Shown in pieces: positions 8,805-18,741 of a DNA stretch of 44,932 bases. A program made the translations under genes and the position numbers. The DNA lies in NCBI GenBank assembly GCA_035529935.1, contig DATKVT010000187.1, positions 1 through 44,932 on the forward strand, given 5' to 3'. Within the stretch, counting starts at the first letter, position 1; the number at the start of each line of letters is the position of its first letter. The notes beneath the pieces are model-generated. The model was given only the letters and a program-made list of their open reading frames with translations, ran no database searches and was not told where the DNA came from. This stretch comes from Williamwhitmania sp. (GTDB lineage Bacteria; Bacteroidota; Bacteroidia; Bacteroidales; Williamwhitmaniaceae).

Positions 8805-9665
8805 TTATTGTGACAGCAATTTAACGCATTTTTTTAAGCTCTCCTTCCAATGTGGTATTTCAATCTGAAAGGTATCCTTGATTTTTCTTTTGTTTAGAAC
8901 GCTGTATGCAGGGCGAGGAGCTGGTACAGGATATTCCTTTGTCTCGATTGGGCTAACCTTGCATGGGGAGTTCGTGAGTGCCATTATTTCAATGGCAAAA
9001 TCGTACCAGCTGCATACACCTTCGTTGGAGTAATGGTAAATTCCCGAGAAGCGTTTGAAGTCGTGAGTTGATTTTTTTGCTATAGTTATCAAAACTTCAG
9101 CGAGGTTATAGGCCCAAGTTGGGGTGCCCACTTGGTCGAAAACAACACCAATGGATTCCTTTTCTTTTCCGAGACGCATCATGGTTTTCACAAAATTATT
9201 TCCATGGCTCGAGTATAGCCACGATGTTCTAACCACAATTCCACCAGCATTTAGAACCGCACGTTCGCCATCGAGTTTGCTCTTTCCATACACCGAGGTG
9301 GGGTTAACATCACTCTCCTCGTTGTATGGGAGATGAGCAGTTCCGTCGAAAACGTAGTCAGTAGAGATATGAATGAGCCCAATATCCGACTTCAGGCATG
9401 CCTTGGACAAAATGGTTGGGGCAACAAAATTAACCAGCTCTGCTGAGCGTATATCCGTTTCGGCTTTATCCACTGCGGTGTAGGCAGCACAGTTAATGAT
9501 AATATCTGGTTTTGACTCGGCTAAGAAGCTAGCAACTGCAACATCACTAGTAATATCGAGCTCTTGAATATCAGTAAAAACATAGCTGCTGCTATTATCG
9601 TGTTGAGCAATTAGCTGTAGCTCACTACCTAGCTGTCCATTACTTCCGGTGACAAGAATTTTCAT
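8805..9665 (-). CDS. rfbD: dTDP-4-dehydrorhamnose reductase
   Basis: This 286-residue short-chain dehydrogenase catalyses the last step to dTDP-L-rhamnose, the NAD(P)H-dependent reduction of dTDP-4-dehydro-rhamnose. The nucleotide-binding motif GSNGQLGSEL (about 7-16) is characteristic of RfbD rather than of epimerases. The ISTDYVFDG motif (about 100-108) and the catalytic YGKSK (Tyr and Lys, about 130-134) are present. Length is normal. It lies 48 nt downstream of rfbC and directly before the phosphohexomutase gene. The product is probably a cytoplasmic step of surface polysaccharide synthesis. Confidence 0.93.
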   Translation of the reverse strand: MKILVTGSNGQLGSELQLIAQHDNSSSYVFTDIQELDITSDVAVASFLAESKPDIIINCAAYTAVDKAETDIRSAELVNFVAPTILSKACLKSDIGLIHISTDYVFDGTAHLPYNEESDVNPTSVYGKSKLDGERAVLNAGGIVVRTSWLYSSHGNNFVKTMMRLGKEKESIGVVFDQVGTPTWAYNLAEVLITIAKKSTHDFKRFSGIYHYSNEGVCSWYDFAIEIMALTNSPCKVSPIETKEYPVPAPRPAYSVLNKRKIKDTFQIEIPHWKESLKKCVKLLSQ

Positions 9666-9713
9666 TTGATTGTATTGTTTTGATTATTTTGCTTAGGCGC
9701 AAAAAAAGATGAT

Positions 9714-10271
9714 TTAAGGAAATAGGAAATTCATTTCTGCGTGAGCAAACGAAGGATGAACCTTGTCTTTTGCCGAGATAATTTCTTTCTCGGCTGAGAT
9801 ACGCCAATCTATATTAAGATCTGGATCATTAAAGATGATTCCTCGTTCAGCCTCGGGTTTGTAAAGGTTATCGCATTTATACAAAACTGTTGCCGTCTCG
9901 GAGAGCACCGAAAATCCATGCGCAAACCCATGAGGAATAAGTAGTTGTTTCTTGTTGGTTTCCGACAATTCAACGGCGTAGTGCTGCCCAAAAGTTGGAC
10001 TTCCCCTACGAATATCAAGTGCAACATCGAGTATACTCCCAGAGAGCACTCTCACCAACTTTGATTGGGCAAAAGGAGCTAGCTGAAAGTGCAATCCTCT
10101 GATTACGCCATAGCTCGATTTTGATTGGTTATCCTGGACCCAGCTCGTGTTGATTCCCACCGCCTCAAATTGTGCTAAGTTGAAAGATTCAAAGAAATAA
10201 CCTCTTGAATCCTCAAAAACACGAGGGGTGATAACCATTAAGCCGGAAAAGTTCGTTGCAGCGATATCCAT
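9714..10271 (-). CDS. rfbC: dTDP-4-dehydrorhamnose 3,5-epimerase
   Basis: This 185-residue cupin-fold epimerase inverts C3 and C5 of dTDP-4-dehydro-6-deoxyglucose. It shows the family motifs: RGYFFES (about 22-28), GVIRGLHFQ with the catalytic-site His (about 53-61), GSILDVALDIR (about 78-88), and the IPHGFAHGFSVLSE segment (about 112-125). Length matches RfbC. It is 10 nt downstream of rfbA and upstream of rfbD, the usual order in Bacteroidota rhamnose loci. Its substrate must come from a 4,6-dehydratase (RfbB) that is not encoded in this window. Confidence 0.94.
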   Translation of the reverse strand: MDIAATNFSGLMVITPRVFEDSRGYFFESFNLAQFEAVGINTSWVQDNQSKSSYGVIRGLHFQLAPFAQSKLVRVLSGSILDVALDIRRGSPTFGQHYAVELSETNKKQLLIPHGFAHGFSVLSETATVLYKCDNLYKPEAERGIIFNDPDLNIDWRISAEKEIISAKDKVHPSFAHAEMNFLFP

Positions 10272-10281
10272 TAGTTCAATT

Positions 10282-11148
10282 TTATTCGTTTGCTAGTGCC
10301 ATAAGGTATTGTCCATACTGATTCTTTGCCATTGGCTCCGCTAATTTCAAAAGTTGTGCCTTATCAATGAATCCGTTCTTAAATGCGATTTCCTCGATAC
10401 ACGCAATTTTAAGTCCTTGTCGCGACTCGATAGTTTGAACAAAGTTTGAGGCTTGTAGTAAGCTCTCATGGGTTCCTGTATCAAGCCATGCCATACCTCT
10501 ACCCAGCAACTTTACACCGAGTTTTCCTTCGTTAAGGTATAGCCTATTAAGATCGGTTATCTCCAACTCCCCTCGCTTCGATGGTTTGAGACTTTTAGCC
10601 TTAGCAACCACATCGTTTCCATAGAAGTAAAGGCCAGTAACTGCATAGTTCGATTTTGGCTTGTCCGGTTTCTCCTCAAGGCTAATTACCTTGCCATCTT
10701 TGTTGAACTCGGCAACTCCATAACGCTGAGGGTCGTTTACCCAATATCCAAAAACGGTGGCGCCGTCTTTTTGATTTGCACTTTCTCGCAGTATACCACT
10801 AAAGCCTTGTCCGTAAAAGATATTGTCACCTAATACGAGGCAGGCCGAGTCGTTTCCAATGAACTCTTCACCAAGAATAAATGCCTGTGCAAGTCCGTCG
10901 GGAGATGGTTGAACTACATATTGAATGTTGAGCCCAAGCTGTTTTCCATCACCAAATAGCCTTTGATATAAAGGAATATCGGAAGGAGTGGAGATGATTA
11001 ATATATCCCTGAGTCCGGCCAGCATCAGTACCGAAAGGGGATAGTAAATCATTGGCTTATCGTAGACGGGAAGAATTTGTTTTGAAATGGCTTGGGTTAT
11101 GGGGTATAACCTTGTGCCCGCTCCACCAGCCAGTATTATTCCTTTCAT
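10282..11148 (-). CDS. rfbA: glucose-1-phosphate thymidylyltransferase
   Basis: This 288-residue nucleotidyltransferase joins glucose 1-phosphate and dTTP into dTDP-glucose. The N-terminal signature [11 protein letters not shown] with the following [15 protein letters not shown] (about 8-35) is diagnostic of RfbA/Rml[12 protein letters not shown] (about 106-116) carries the metal-binding Asp, and [19 protein letters not shown] (about 157-175) and [10 protein letters not shown] follow. The gene starts 2 nt after the UDP-xylose synthase stop, indicating tight co-transcription. It is the committed step of the rhamnose branch. Confidence 0.95.
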   Translation of the reverse strand: MKGIILAGGAGTRLYPITQAISKQILPVYDKPMIYYPLSVLMLAGLRDILIISTPSDIPLYQRLFGDGKQLGLNIQYVVQPSPDGLAQAFILGEEFIGNDSACLVLGDNIFYGQGFSGILRESANQKDGATVFGYWVNDPQRYGVAEFNKDGKVISLEEKPDKPKSNYAVTGLYFYGNDVVAKAKSLKPSKRGELEITDLNRLYLNEGKLGVKLLGRGMAWLDTGTHESLLQASNFVQTIESRQGLKIACIEEIAFKNGFIDKAQLLKLAEPMAKNQYGQYLMALANE

Positions 11149-11150
11149 GG

Positions 11151-12092
11151 CTATTTATTTAGCAATGTTTTAAAGAAGAAAATAGTTTTTTCAAGGCCAT
11201 CGTGAAGATTAACCGAGGGTTCCCAGCCATTGAGCTCTTTTCGGGCAAGTGAAATTTCTGGTTTCCTCTGCGTTGGGTCATCCTGTGGCAGTGGTTTAAA
11301 GGACAATTTTGATTTCGATTTTGTCAACTTTATTACCTGTTCAGCCAGCTCAAGCATTGAAAATTCTACGGGATTACCAATATTTACTGGGCCAATGAAT
11401 TCATCACGTGTATTCATCATACGAATCATTCCCTCAACAAGGTCGTCCACATACTGAAAACTTCTGGTTTGGTTTCCGTTTCCGTAAACCGTAATATCCT
11501 CACCATTTAGTGCCTGGACAATAAAATTGGAAACCACTCTACCGTCATTTGGATTCATTCTGGGACCATAGGTATTGAAAATCCGAATGATCTTTATTTT
11601 AACGCTATTTTGGTAGTAGTAGTTCATAAAGAGGGTTTCAGCACATCGCTTTCCCTCATCGTAACAGGAGCGGGGACCAATTGGGTTTACGTTTCCCCAG
11701 TAGGTTTCCGGTTGAGGATGGACGGTTGGGTCACCATAAACTTCGCTGGTTGAGGCTTGCAGAATTTTTGCTTTAAGCCGCTTTGCTAAACCTAGCATAT
11801 TAATAGCACCTTGCACCGATGTCTTTACCGTTTTAATAGGATTGTACTGGTAATGAATTGGTGAGGCGGGGCAGGCAAGGTTGTATATTTCATCAACCTC
11901 AGCAAAGTAGGGTGCAGTTACGTCATGCCTAACAAGTTCAAAGTAAGGATTGTCCAGCAGGTGAACAATATTCTGCTTCGATCCGGTAAAGAAGTTGTCG
12001 AGGCAGATTACCTCGTTGCTCTCATTCAGCAGTCGCTCGCAAAGATGTGACCCAATAAAACCAGCACCACCCGTAACTAATATTCTTTTCAT
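11151..12092 (-). CDS. UDP-glucuronate decarboxylase (UDP-xylose synthase), extended SDR
   Basis: This NAD-dependent enzyme of about 313 residues should convert UDP-glucuronate, made by the upstream Ugd, into UDP-xylose or the UDP-4-keto-pentose. The Rossmann motif [10 protein letters not shown] follows the start. [11 protein letters not shown], the RHDVTAP segment, the [12 protein letters not shown] motif and the TSEVYGDP plus YDEGKR (Tyr and Lys of the SDR triad) agree with UXS rather than RfbB, which has a different N-terminal loop and a YSASKA motif. An in-frame ATG at 12134 would add 14 residues, but ATG 12092 gives the canonical MKRILVTGG start. It sits between ugd and rfbA. Specific decarboxylase activity is inferred from motif pattern and context. 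Confidence 0.87.
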   Translation of the reverse strand: MKRILVTGGAGFIGSHLCERLLNESNEVICLDNFFTGSKQNIVHLLDNPYFELVRHDVTAPYFAEVDEIYNLACPASPIHYQYNPIKTVKTSVQGAINMLGLAKRLKAKILQASTSEVYGDPTVHPQPETYWGNVNPIGPRSCYDEGKRCAETLFMNYYYQNSVKIKIIRIFNTYGPRMNPNDGRVVSNFIVQALNGEDITVYGNGNQTRSFQYVDDLVEGMIRMMNTRDEFIGPVNIGNPVEFSMLELAEQVIKLTKSKSKLSFKPLPQDDPTQRKPEISLARKELNGWEPSVNLHDGLEKTIFFFKTLLNK

Positions 12093-12165
12093 CCTCTTTA
12101 ACTTAGTAGTTAGAGCACAAACCAGTTCATTCAAATCGTGGGAATGTGCTTTAATGTAATATTCT

Positions 12166-13491
12166 TTATTCGAGCGGTCTTTTTCCTATGCTATAGTATT
12201 TAAAACCGTGTTCCAGCATCTCCTGTGGATCGTATATATTCCTTCCGTCTACCACTACCTTGCTCCGCATTAACTTGTTTAGCATGGAGAAGTTTAGAAT
12301 TCTAAACTCTGACCATTCGGTTACAAGGATTAGTGCATCGGCATCAGTGGTTGCATCGTAGGCTTCCTTGGCGTATTCAACAATATTTCCAATTCGGCGC
12401 ATCGATTCATCCATTGCAACTGGGTCGTATACTCGCACAGTTGCCCCTGCATCAACCAAATTTTTAATGATGACCAAGGAGGGAGCTTCGCGCATGTCGT
12501 CGGTGTTGGGCTTAAACGATAAACCCCAAATAGCAATTCTTTTGCCCTTGAGGTTTCCATTGAAATGCTTACTTAGCTTCTTGAATAGCACCTCTTTTTG
12601 ACGATCGTTAACGTCTTCCACTGCCTTTAAAATTTCAAGGGAGTGTCCGTTTTCATCGGATGTTCTGATGAGCGCTTTTACATCTTTTGGAAAGCAGCTT
12701 CCACCATATCCTGCCCCTGGATAAATAAACTTATTTCCAATTCGCGAGTCGGAGCCAATTCCTTTTCGAACCCAATTTACATCGGCACCAACCAGTTCAC
12801 AAAGCGAAGCAATATCGTTCATAAAGCTGATTTTAGTAGCCAGCATTGCGTTGGCGGCATACTTGGTTAGCTCCGATGAGGCAATATCCATAAATAGGAT
12901 TGGATGGCCATTGAGCACAAATGGCTTATAGAGCTTTTCCATGATGGCCTTGGCCTGTTCTGATTCTACTCCACAAACAATTCTATCGGGCTTTAAAAAG
13001 TCTTCAATGGCATTACCTTCTTTCAAAAATTCTGGGTTTGAGGCAACATCAAAGGTTATGGATACCTTGCGTTTGGAGAGTTCATCCTGAACGGCCTTCT
13101 TTACCTTGTGGCTGGTACCTACAGGAACGGTGCTCTTTGTAACAACCACGGTATATTGGTTTATGCAGGCTCCAACCTCTTGTGCCACGCCAGTAACATA
13201 CTTTAAGTCAGCACTTCCGTCTTCGTCGGGTGGTGTACCCACTGCAATAAAAACAACCTCTGCATCAACAAGGCTTTCCTTTAGGCTAGTAGTAAAAAAT
13301 AGGCGACCTTTGTCAACATTCCGTTTTACCATATCATCTAGCCCCGGCTCGTATATGGGGATTATTCCATTTTTTAATTCATCAATCTTTTTCTTGTCAA
13401 TATCGACACAGGTAACGGTTACTCCTGTTTCGGCAAAACATGTGCCTGTAACCAATCCAACATATCCACTGCCAACGACTGAAATTTTCAT
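12166..13491 (-). CDS. ugd: UDP-glucose 6-dehydrogenase
   Basis: This 441-residue enzyme oxidises UDP-glucose to UDP-glucuronate with two NAD+. The N-terminal Rossmann motif [10 protein letters not shown] is at residues 7-16, the [13 protein letters not shown] loop at 84-96, STVPVGT at 120-126, and the catalytic Cys266 lies in [10 protein letters not shown] (261-270). The C-terminal UDP-binding half has [16 protein letters not shown]. Length is normal. It is the first gene of the minus-strand operon and would supply UDP-glucuronate to the next gene. The 274-nt divergent gap to rpsA should hold its promoter; no clear TAnnTTTG box was found on this strand. Confidence 0.95.
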   Translation of the reverse strand: MKISVVGSGYVGLVTGTCFAETGVTVTCVDIDKKKIDELKNGIIPIYEPGLDDMVKRNVDKGRLFFTTSLKESLVDAEVVFIAVGTPPDEDGSADLKYVTGVAQEVGACINQYTVVVTKSTVPVGTSHKVKKAVQDELSKRKVSITFDVASNPEFLKEGNAIEDFLKPDRIVCGVESEQAKAIMEKLYKPFVLNGHPILFMDIASSELTKYAANAMLATKISFMNDIASLCELVGADVNWVRKGIGSDSRIGNKFIYPGAGYGGSCFPKDVKALIRTSDENGHSLEILKAVEDVNDRQKEVLFKKLSKHFNGNLKGKRIAIWGLSFKPNTDDMREAPSLVIIKNLVDAGATVRVYDPVAMDESMRRIGNIVEYAKEAYDATTDADALILVTEWSEFRILNFSMLNKLMRSKVVVDGRNIYDPQEMLEHGFKYYSIGKRPLE

Positions 13492-13702
13492 AAACTGTTG
13501 ATTTAAGGTTGTCTAAGATATTGATCTCAACTTTTGTAAATGTTGTAAATTTACTTTTTATAATGAAACTATCGAAAAAATGGTTGCTGCATTTTTTCGT
13601 TTTTGTTGCCTTTGCGAGAGGATAATGGCATAACAAACAAAAAATCAACACCCCCAAAGTGATTTTTTTGTCGTTTTATTTTTTCGGGTGTCCAAGTTTG
13701 AT

Positions 13703-13710
13703 TAATTTTG
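13703..13710 (+). promoter_or_regulatory. candidate -7 element for rpsA
   Basis: TAATTTTG matches TAnnTTTG and lies 56 nt before the rpsA ATG. The -33 region about 19 nt upstream is T-rich but lacks a clean TTTG. It is the best match in the 274-nt divergent region between ugd and rpsA (13492-13765), which otherwise holds AT-rich sequence without an ORF. Confidence 0.4.
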
Positions 13711-13765
13711 CCGTCTGAGAGTTTCTACAAATAATGTCCAACTACAAACTGATTTACATTAATTA

Positions 13766-15700
13766 ATGACAAACGAAAACGAAATCCTTCCAGAGGATGA
13801 AATTGCGGCAGTAGCTGCACCAGTAATGCAACCCAACCTCGAAAACTTCGATTGGGAAGCCTATGAAAAAGATGAGATCTATTCTAAGAATGATCGTGAA
13901 ACCTATTTAGAGAAGTACAACGAAACCCTATCTTCGGTTGCTGAAAACGAGGTTGTTGATGGTACTGTAATCGCCATGAACAAGCGTGAAGTTGTTATCA
14001 ACATTGGCTACAAATCGGAAGGTGTTGTGGGATTAAGCGAATTCCGGTACGATCCAGAGCTTAAGATTGGCGACAAGGTTGAGGTTTACGTTGAGAGCCA
14101 GGAAGACAAGAAGGGTCAGCTGGTCCTATCACACAAAAAAGCTCGTGCTCTACGTTCTTGGGATCGCGTTAACGCTGCTCTCGAGAAAGATGAAGTTATT
14201 AAGGGTTACATCAAGTGCCGCACAAAGGGTGGTATGATCGTGGATGTATTCGGTATTGAGGCCTTCCTCCCCGGATCACAAATCGACGTTAAGCCAATCC
14301 GTGACTACGATGTATTTGTTGGAAAAACCATGGAGTTCAAGGTTGTTAAAATCAACCAAGAGTTCAAAAATGTGGTTGTTTCTCACAAGGCACTTATTGA
14401 GGCTGAGCTCGAGCAGCAGAAGAAAGACATTATTGCTAAGCTTGAAAAGGGTCAGGTTCTTGAAGGAACCGTTAAGAATATCACCTCCTATGGTGTATTT
14501 ATCGACCTCGGTGGCGTAGATGGTTTAATCCACATTACCGACCTTTCATGGGGCCGCGTAAATCACCCAGAAGAAATTGTTCAGCTTGACCAAAAGCTCA
14601 ATGTTGTTATTCTTGACTTTGATGATGCCAAGAAGCGTATTGCATTGGGATTAAAGCAACTTACTCCTCATCCGTGGGATTCTCTTGATGAGAACCTGAA
14701 GATTGGTGATAAAGTTACTGGCAAGGTAGTGGTTATGGCTGATTACGGTGCATTTGTTGAGATTGCCACCGGAGTTGAAGGACTTATCCACGTTTCAGAA
14801 ATGTCATGGAGTCAGCACCTACGCAGCGCTCAGGAGTTCCTAAAGGTTGGTGATTCCGTTGAAGCAGTTATTCTCACCCTTGACCGTCAGGACAGGAAAA
14901 TGTCACTTGGCATTAAGCAGCTTAAGGCTGATCCATGGGAGAATATTGAAACCAAATACCCTGTTGGTTCACGTCATAACGCAAAGGTTCGCAATTTCAC
15001 CAATTTTGGTGTATTTGTTGAGATTGAAGAGGGTGTTGATGGGCTTATCCACATTTCAGATCTATCCTGGACCAAGAAGATTAAGCATCCTTCTGAATTT
15101 ACCCAGATTAGTGCAGATATCGAAGTGGTTGTTCTTGAAATCGACAAGGAAAACCGTCGCCTTAGCTTAGGTCACAAGCAACTTGAGGAAAACCCATGGG
15201 ATGTTTTTGAAACCATTTTCACGGTTGATTCCGTCCATGAAGGTACCATCATTGAGCTTATGGACAAGGGTGCAGTAGTAGCCCTCCAATATGGTGTTGA
15301 AGGATTTGTAACGCCAAAGCACCTTGTAAAGGAAGATGGAACTACTGCCAAAGTTGAGGAGAAACTTCAGTTTAAGGTAATTGAATTTAATAAAGCTTCT
15401 AAGAGAATAATTCTTTCACATAGTCGTATCTTTGAGGATGCAAAGAAGACCGACGACAAGGTTGAGAAGAAGGTAAAGACCCAAGCAACTCAAACTACCC
15501 AAAAGGCAGTTAAAAAGTTGAAGTCTAACCTTGAAAAGACTACCTTAGGCGATATTTCTGAGTTGGCAGCTTTGAAGGAAGAACTTGAAAACAAGGAAAT
15601 AAAGGAAAACAAAAAACTCAAGGAAAGTAAAGAGTTGAAGGAAAGCAAGCTCAAGGAAAGCGAAGAACTCAACGAAAGCAAAGAGAATTCAAACGAGTAA
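13766..15700 (+). CDS. rpsA: 30S ribosomal protein S1
   Basis: This 644-residue RNA-binding protein of the small subunit contains six S1 (OB-fold) repeats, from about residue 60 to 560. The repeats carry the typical GxVxxxxxxGxxVxxxxGxxGLIHxSDLSW pattern; the GLIHITDLSWG and GLIHVSEMSWS copies are especially clear. Length is above the E. coli protein (557) because of a charged C-terminal tail of about 80 residues rich in Lys, Glu, Leu and Ser. The start MTNENEILPED matches Bacteroidota S1. Upstream is divergent ugd; downstream, 38 nt away, is a STAS protein. In Bacteroidota, S1 may matter more for start selection because Shine-Dalgarno sites are weak. Confidence 0.96.
   Translation: MTNENEILPEDEIAAVAAPVMQPNLENFDWEAYEKDEIYSKNDRETYLEKYNETLSSVAENEVVDGTVIAMNKREVVINIGYKSEGVVGLSEFRYDPELKIGDKVEVYVESQEDKKGQLVLSHKKARALRSWDRVNAALEKDEVIKGYIKCRTKGGMIVDVFGIEAFLPGSQIDVKPIRDYDVFVGKTMEFKVVKINQEFKNVVVSHKALIEAELEQQKKDIIAKLEKGQVLEGTVKNITSYGVFIDLGGVDGLIHITDLSWGRVNHPEEIVQLDQKLNVVILDFDDAKKRIALGLKQLTPHPWDSLDENLKIGDKVTGKVVVMADYGAFVEIATGVEGLIHVSEMSWSQHLRSAQEFLKVGDSVEAVILTLDRQDRKMSLGIKQLKADPWENIETKYPVGSRHNAKVRNFTNFGVFVEIEEGVDGLIHISDLSWTKKIKHPSEFTQISADIEVVVLEIDKENRRLSLGHKQLEENPWDVFETIFTVDSVHEGTIIELMDKGAVVALQYGVEGFVTPKHLVKEDGTTAKVEEKLQFKVIEFNKASKRIILSHSRIFEDAKKTDDKVEKKVKTQATQTTQKAVKKLKSNLEKTTLGDISELAALKEELENKEIKENKKLKESKELKESKLKESEELNESKENSNE
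15595..15692 (+). repeat. imperfect tandem repeat encoding the K/E-rich tail of S1
   Basis: The 3' end of rpsA is built of degenerate copies of an 18-21 nt unit around CTCAAGGAAAG, giving repeated KxxKES, KELKES and EELNES peptides. It probably varies in copy number by slippage in multiples of three and forms a charged helix. Confidence 0.7.
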
Positions 15701-15738
15701 GCACTTTCGGGTAACAAGTATAACAAACTTCTACTATT

Positions 15739-16098
15739 ATGGATTTTAAAATCGATAAGCTGGATAACTACACTATCGTTGAAGTGCTTGAAGAGAAGTT
15801 GGATACCAACGTAGCGCCCAGCCTTAAATCGGAACTTGTTCTTATTTCCGGAAATGGAGAAAAAAACATTGTTCTGGATTTGAGAAACTGTCGCTATTGC
15901 GATTCCTCTGGCTTAAGCTCTATACTTGTTGCCAATCGTTTGTGTAAAAATGCCAACGGAACTTTTGTGCTTACTGGTTTAACCGATGCCGTGGAGCGAT
16001 TGATTACCATTTCGCAACTCGATACGGTTTTAAACATAGCCTTTTCGAGAGAAGAAGTGACTGAGATTATTAACAAGGCTGAGAACGAGAAGAAGTAG
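15739..16098 (+). CDS. STAS-domain protein, anti-anti-sigma factor type
   Basis: This 119-residue single STAS domain is like SpoIIAA/RsbV antagonists, which bind anti-sigma kinases and are switched off by phosphorylation of a serine. The signature LDLRNCRYCDSSGLSSIL (about 46-63) is present, and Ser56 aligns with the phospho-accepting serine of SpoIIAA (DSSGL). No partner kinase or phosphatase is adjacent; the nearest GHKL-type kinase is SiaB at 22269, which belongs to a different pair. Its stop overlaps the RNase Z start by one base (TAGTG), so the two are coupled. Its target is unknown. Confidence 0.85.
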   Translation: MDFKIDKLDNYTIVEVLEEKLDTNVAPSLKSELVLISGNGEKNIVLDLRNCRYCDSSGLSSILVANRLCKNANGTFVLTGLTDAVERLITISQLDTVLNIAFSREEVTEIINKAENEKK

Positions 16099-17024
16099 TG
16101 CAGTTTACATTAACCATACTCGGTACCAGCTCAGCACTTCCAACCTCATCAAAATTTCCAACCGCTCATGTGCTTAATATACATGAGCGGTTTTTTTTGA
16201 TTGATTGTGGTGAAGGCACCCAAATACAGCTAAGGCGTTTGGGTATTAACCTTTCACGTATTAACCATATATTTATTTCTCACCTTCACGGTGATCATGT
16301 TTTTGGTCTCTTTGGTTTAATTTCTACGTTGAGTTTACTTGGACGCAAGGAGGATCTTCATATATATTCGTTTTACCTACTCGATAATATTCTGAAAGAT
16401 CACCTCAAATACTTTGAGCCAAACTTGCCCTTCAATGTTGTTGTTCATTCGGTGGACACCCGGTTGTTTCAGCAGGTGTACTCCGATAAAAATCTTGAGG
16501 TGTTTACCATTCCACTTGAGCATCGAGTTCCGGCATGCGGTTTTCTATTTAAAGAGAAGGAGCCAGGGCTCAATATCCACAAGGAGTTGATTGGGTATTA
16601 TAAAATTCCTCTATCTCAAATTCACAGGATAAAGGATGGTGAAAATTTTACTTGTGAAGATGGAAGCGTTGTAGAAAATAGGATTTTGACCTATCGACCC
16701 TACGTTCCGCGTTCATATGCATTCTGCTCCGATACTTCCTTCTCACCTGCAATTGCCAAATACGTGAAAGGCGTTGACTTGCTATACCATGAGGCAACTT
16801 TCGGAAATGAATTGGTCGAAATGGCAAAAAAAACTGGCCATTCAACGGCCGCTCAGGCGGCAGAAATTGCAAGACTAGCTGAAGTAAAAAAACTTTTAAT
16901 TGGACATTTTTCATCAAGGTATAAGAATACAGATGCACTATTACAGCAGGCTCAGCAGGTTTTTCCCCATACTATTGCAGTTAGGGAAGGTGATGAGTTT
17001 TCAATTCCTCTGCGAAGGGAGTAG
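16098..17024 (+). CDS. rnz: ribonuclease Z
   Basis: This 308-residue tRNA 3'-processing endonuclease belongs to the metallo-beta-lactamase fold. The zinc ligands of motif II are at HLHGDH (His62, His64, Asp66, His67). GEGTQIQLRR (about 38-47) is typical of RNase Z, the FCSDTSFS motif near 209-216 carries the bridging Asp, and KTGHSTAAQAA with GHFSSRY supply the later His ligands and exosite-adjacent elements. The start is GTG at 16098, sharing a base with the TAG of the STAS gene. Because tRNA genes here lack encoded CCA, RNase Z would cut directly after the discriminator base. Confidence 0.95.
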   Translation: MQFTLTILGTSSALPTSSKFPTAHVLNIHERFFLIDCGEGTQIQLRRLGINLSRINHIFISHLHGDHVFGLFGLISTLSLLGRKEDLHIYSFYLLDNILKDHLKYFEPNLPFNVVVHSVDTRLFQQVYSDKNLEVFTIPLEHRVPACGFLFKEKEPGLNIHKELIGYYKIPLSQIHRIKDGENFTCEDGSVVENRILTYRPYVPRSYAFCSDTSFSPAIAKYVKGVDLLYHEATFGNELVEMAKKTGHSTAAQAAEIARLAEVKKLLIGHFSSRYKNTDALLQQAQQVFPHTIAVREGDEFSIPLRRE

Positions 17025-17086
17025 TGTTGGGGACTAGCCCCTAATTCGCTGAATTTGATTATTTTTACAAAATATTTTGCCTTATC

Positions 17087-18619
17087 ATGCAGGAGAAAAT
17101 ACTCATTCTTGATTTTGGATCTCAATACACACAGCTAATTGCCCGTCGTGTAAGAGAACTTAACGTGTATTGTGAAATTGTACCCTTTACCCATACATAT
17201 GTCCCCGATTCAAATGTAAAGGGAATAATTCTATCTGGTAGCCCTTTCTCGGTAAGAGATGCTTACGCTCCAAAGCCGGATTTAGCTTCCTACAACAGCT
17301 CGAATCTACCAATTCTTGGTGTATGCTATGGCGCGCAGCTAATGGCTCAAGTCAATGGCGGTGAAGTTTTGCCATCTATTTCTCGGGAGTATGGTCGGGC
17401 CATGTTATCGGTCCATGAAACTACTTCCGCATTATTTAGTGGTGTCAATCAGAATTCGCAGGTTTGGATGTCGCATGGTGATACCATCGCAAGACTTCCG
17501 AAAAACTTCAAGATACTCGCTGGAACAGAGGATGTTAAAGTTGGCGCCTATGTTGTTGAAGGTACGCAAACGTATGGAATTCAGTTTCATCCAGAAGTTT
17601 ACCACACTGTTGAAGGGGCTACAATACTTCGAAACTTTGTGGTTGAAATTTGTGGCTGCAGCCAAAATTGGACGCCCGATTCTTTTATTGAGACCACCGT
17701 TAAAGAGCTTCAGAAAAGAGTTGGGGACGAGAAGGTAGTGCTGGGACTATCTGGCGGAGTGGATAGCTCAGTGGCTGCTGTGCTGCTTCATAAGGCAATC
17801 GGTAAAAACTTAACCTGTATTTTTGTTGATAATGGGCTGCTTCGCAAAAACGAATTTGCTGATGTTCTACAAAGCTACCATGGCATGGGGCTGAACGTGA
17901 TTGGTGTTGATGCAAAGCAGCAGTTCTATACCGCGTTGCGCGGGCTTGATGATCCAGAGGCAAAACGGAAAGCCATTGGAAAAACATTCATTGAGATTTT
18001 TGATCAGGAGGCCCACAAGATACAGAATGTGAATTGGCTTGCTCAGGGAACAATTTACCCAGATGTCATTGAATCAGTTTCGGTAAACGGACCCTCGGTA
18101 ACCATAAAATCGCACCATAATGTTGGTGGATTACCTGCCGCCATGAAAATGAAGGTGGTGGAACCACTTCGACTTCTGTTTAAGGATGAGGTTCGACGAG
18201 TGGGGAAGGCATTGGGTATTGGTGATCATCTTTTAAGCCGCCACCCATTTCCAGGCCCCGGACTCGGAATCCGTATTTTGGGCGATATTACCGAAGAAAA
18301 GGTGCTGCTACTGCAGGAGGCCGACCATATATTCATTCAGTCGCTGCATCGCGAGGGGCTGTACGATAAGATTTGGCAGGCTGGTGTAATCTTGCTGCCC
18401 ATTAAGTCGGTTGGGGTTATGGGTGATGAGCGAACCTACGAGAATGTTATTGCTCTTCGAGCGGTGGTTTCTACCGATGGTATGACAGCCGACTGGTATC
18501 ATCTGCCATACGATTTTCTCTCAAAGGTGTCAAATGATATTATTAACAAGGTGAAAGGTATTAATAGGGTAGTTTACGATATCAGTTCAAAACCACCAGC
18601 CACCATTGAGTGGGAATAA
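17087..18619 (+). CDS. guaA: GMP synthase (glutamine-hydrolysing)
   Basis: This 510-residue two-domain enzyme converts XMP, ATP and glutamine to GMP. The class I amidotransferase domain (about 1-190) has nucleophile Cys80 in GVCYGAQ, and HPE in the FHPEVYH segment completes the triad. The ATP pyrophosphatase domain begins with the P-loop [10 protein letters not shown] (about 219-228), followed by FVDNGLLR, and the C-terminal dimerisation domain ends in PPATIEWE, the usual GuaA terminus. Length is typical. It follows rnz after 62 nt. No guanine riboswitch or G-box is visible upstream. Confidence 0.97.
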   Translation: MQEKILILDFGSQYTQLIARRVRELNVYCEIVPFTHTYVPDSNVKGIILSGSPFSVRDAYAPKPDLASYNSSNLPILGVCYGAQLMAQVNGGEVLPSISREYGRAMLSVHETTSALFSGVNQNSQVWMSHGDTIARLPKNFKILAGTEDVKVGAYVVEGTQTYGIQFHPEVYHTVEGATILRNFVVEICGCSQNWTPDSFIETTVKELQKRVGDEKVVLGLSGGVDSSVAAVLLHKAIGKNLTCIFVDNGLLRKNEFADVLQSYHGMGLNVIGVDAKQQFYTALRGLDDPEAKRKAIGKTFIEIFDQEAHKIQNVNWLAQGTIYPDVIESVSVNGPSVTIKSHHNVGGLPAAMKMKVVEPLRLLFKDEVRRVGKALGIGDHLLSRHPFPGPGLGIRILGDITEEKVLLLQEADHIFIQSLHREGLYDKIWQAGVILLPIKSVGVMGDERTYENVIALRAVVSTDGMTADWYHLPYDFLSKVSNDIINKVKGINRVVYDISSKPPATIEWE

Positions 18620-18741
18620 AGCTGGAGAGCAAGGTTGGTCGTGCGCTATCGGTTGTTAAATTATGTTTATTCTATACAACCAATTGGAAAAGACCGTAAC
18701 TTGTGAAATTAGTAACTATTTAAGTTTTAACAACATTACAT

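Noticed and set aside
11151-12092. rfbB (dTDP-glucose 4,6-dehydratase) for the SDR gene between ugd and rfbA
   Set aside because: The [12 protein letters not shown] motif, TSEVYGDP and YDEGKR fit the UDP-glucuronate decarboxylase group; the RfbB YSASKA motif is absent.
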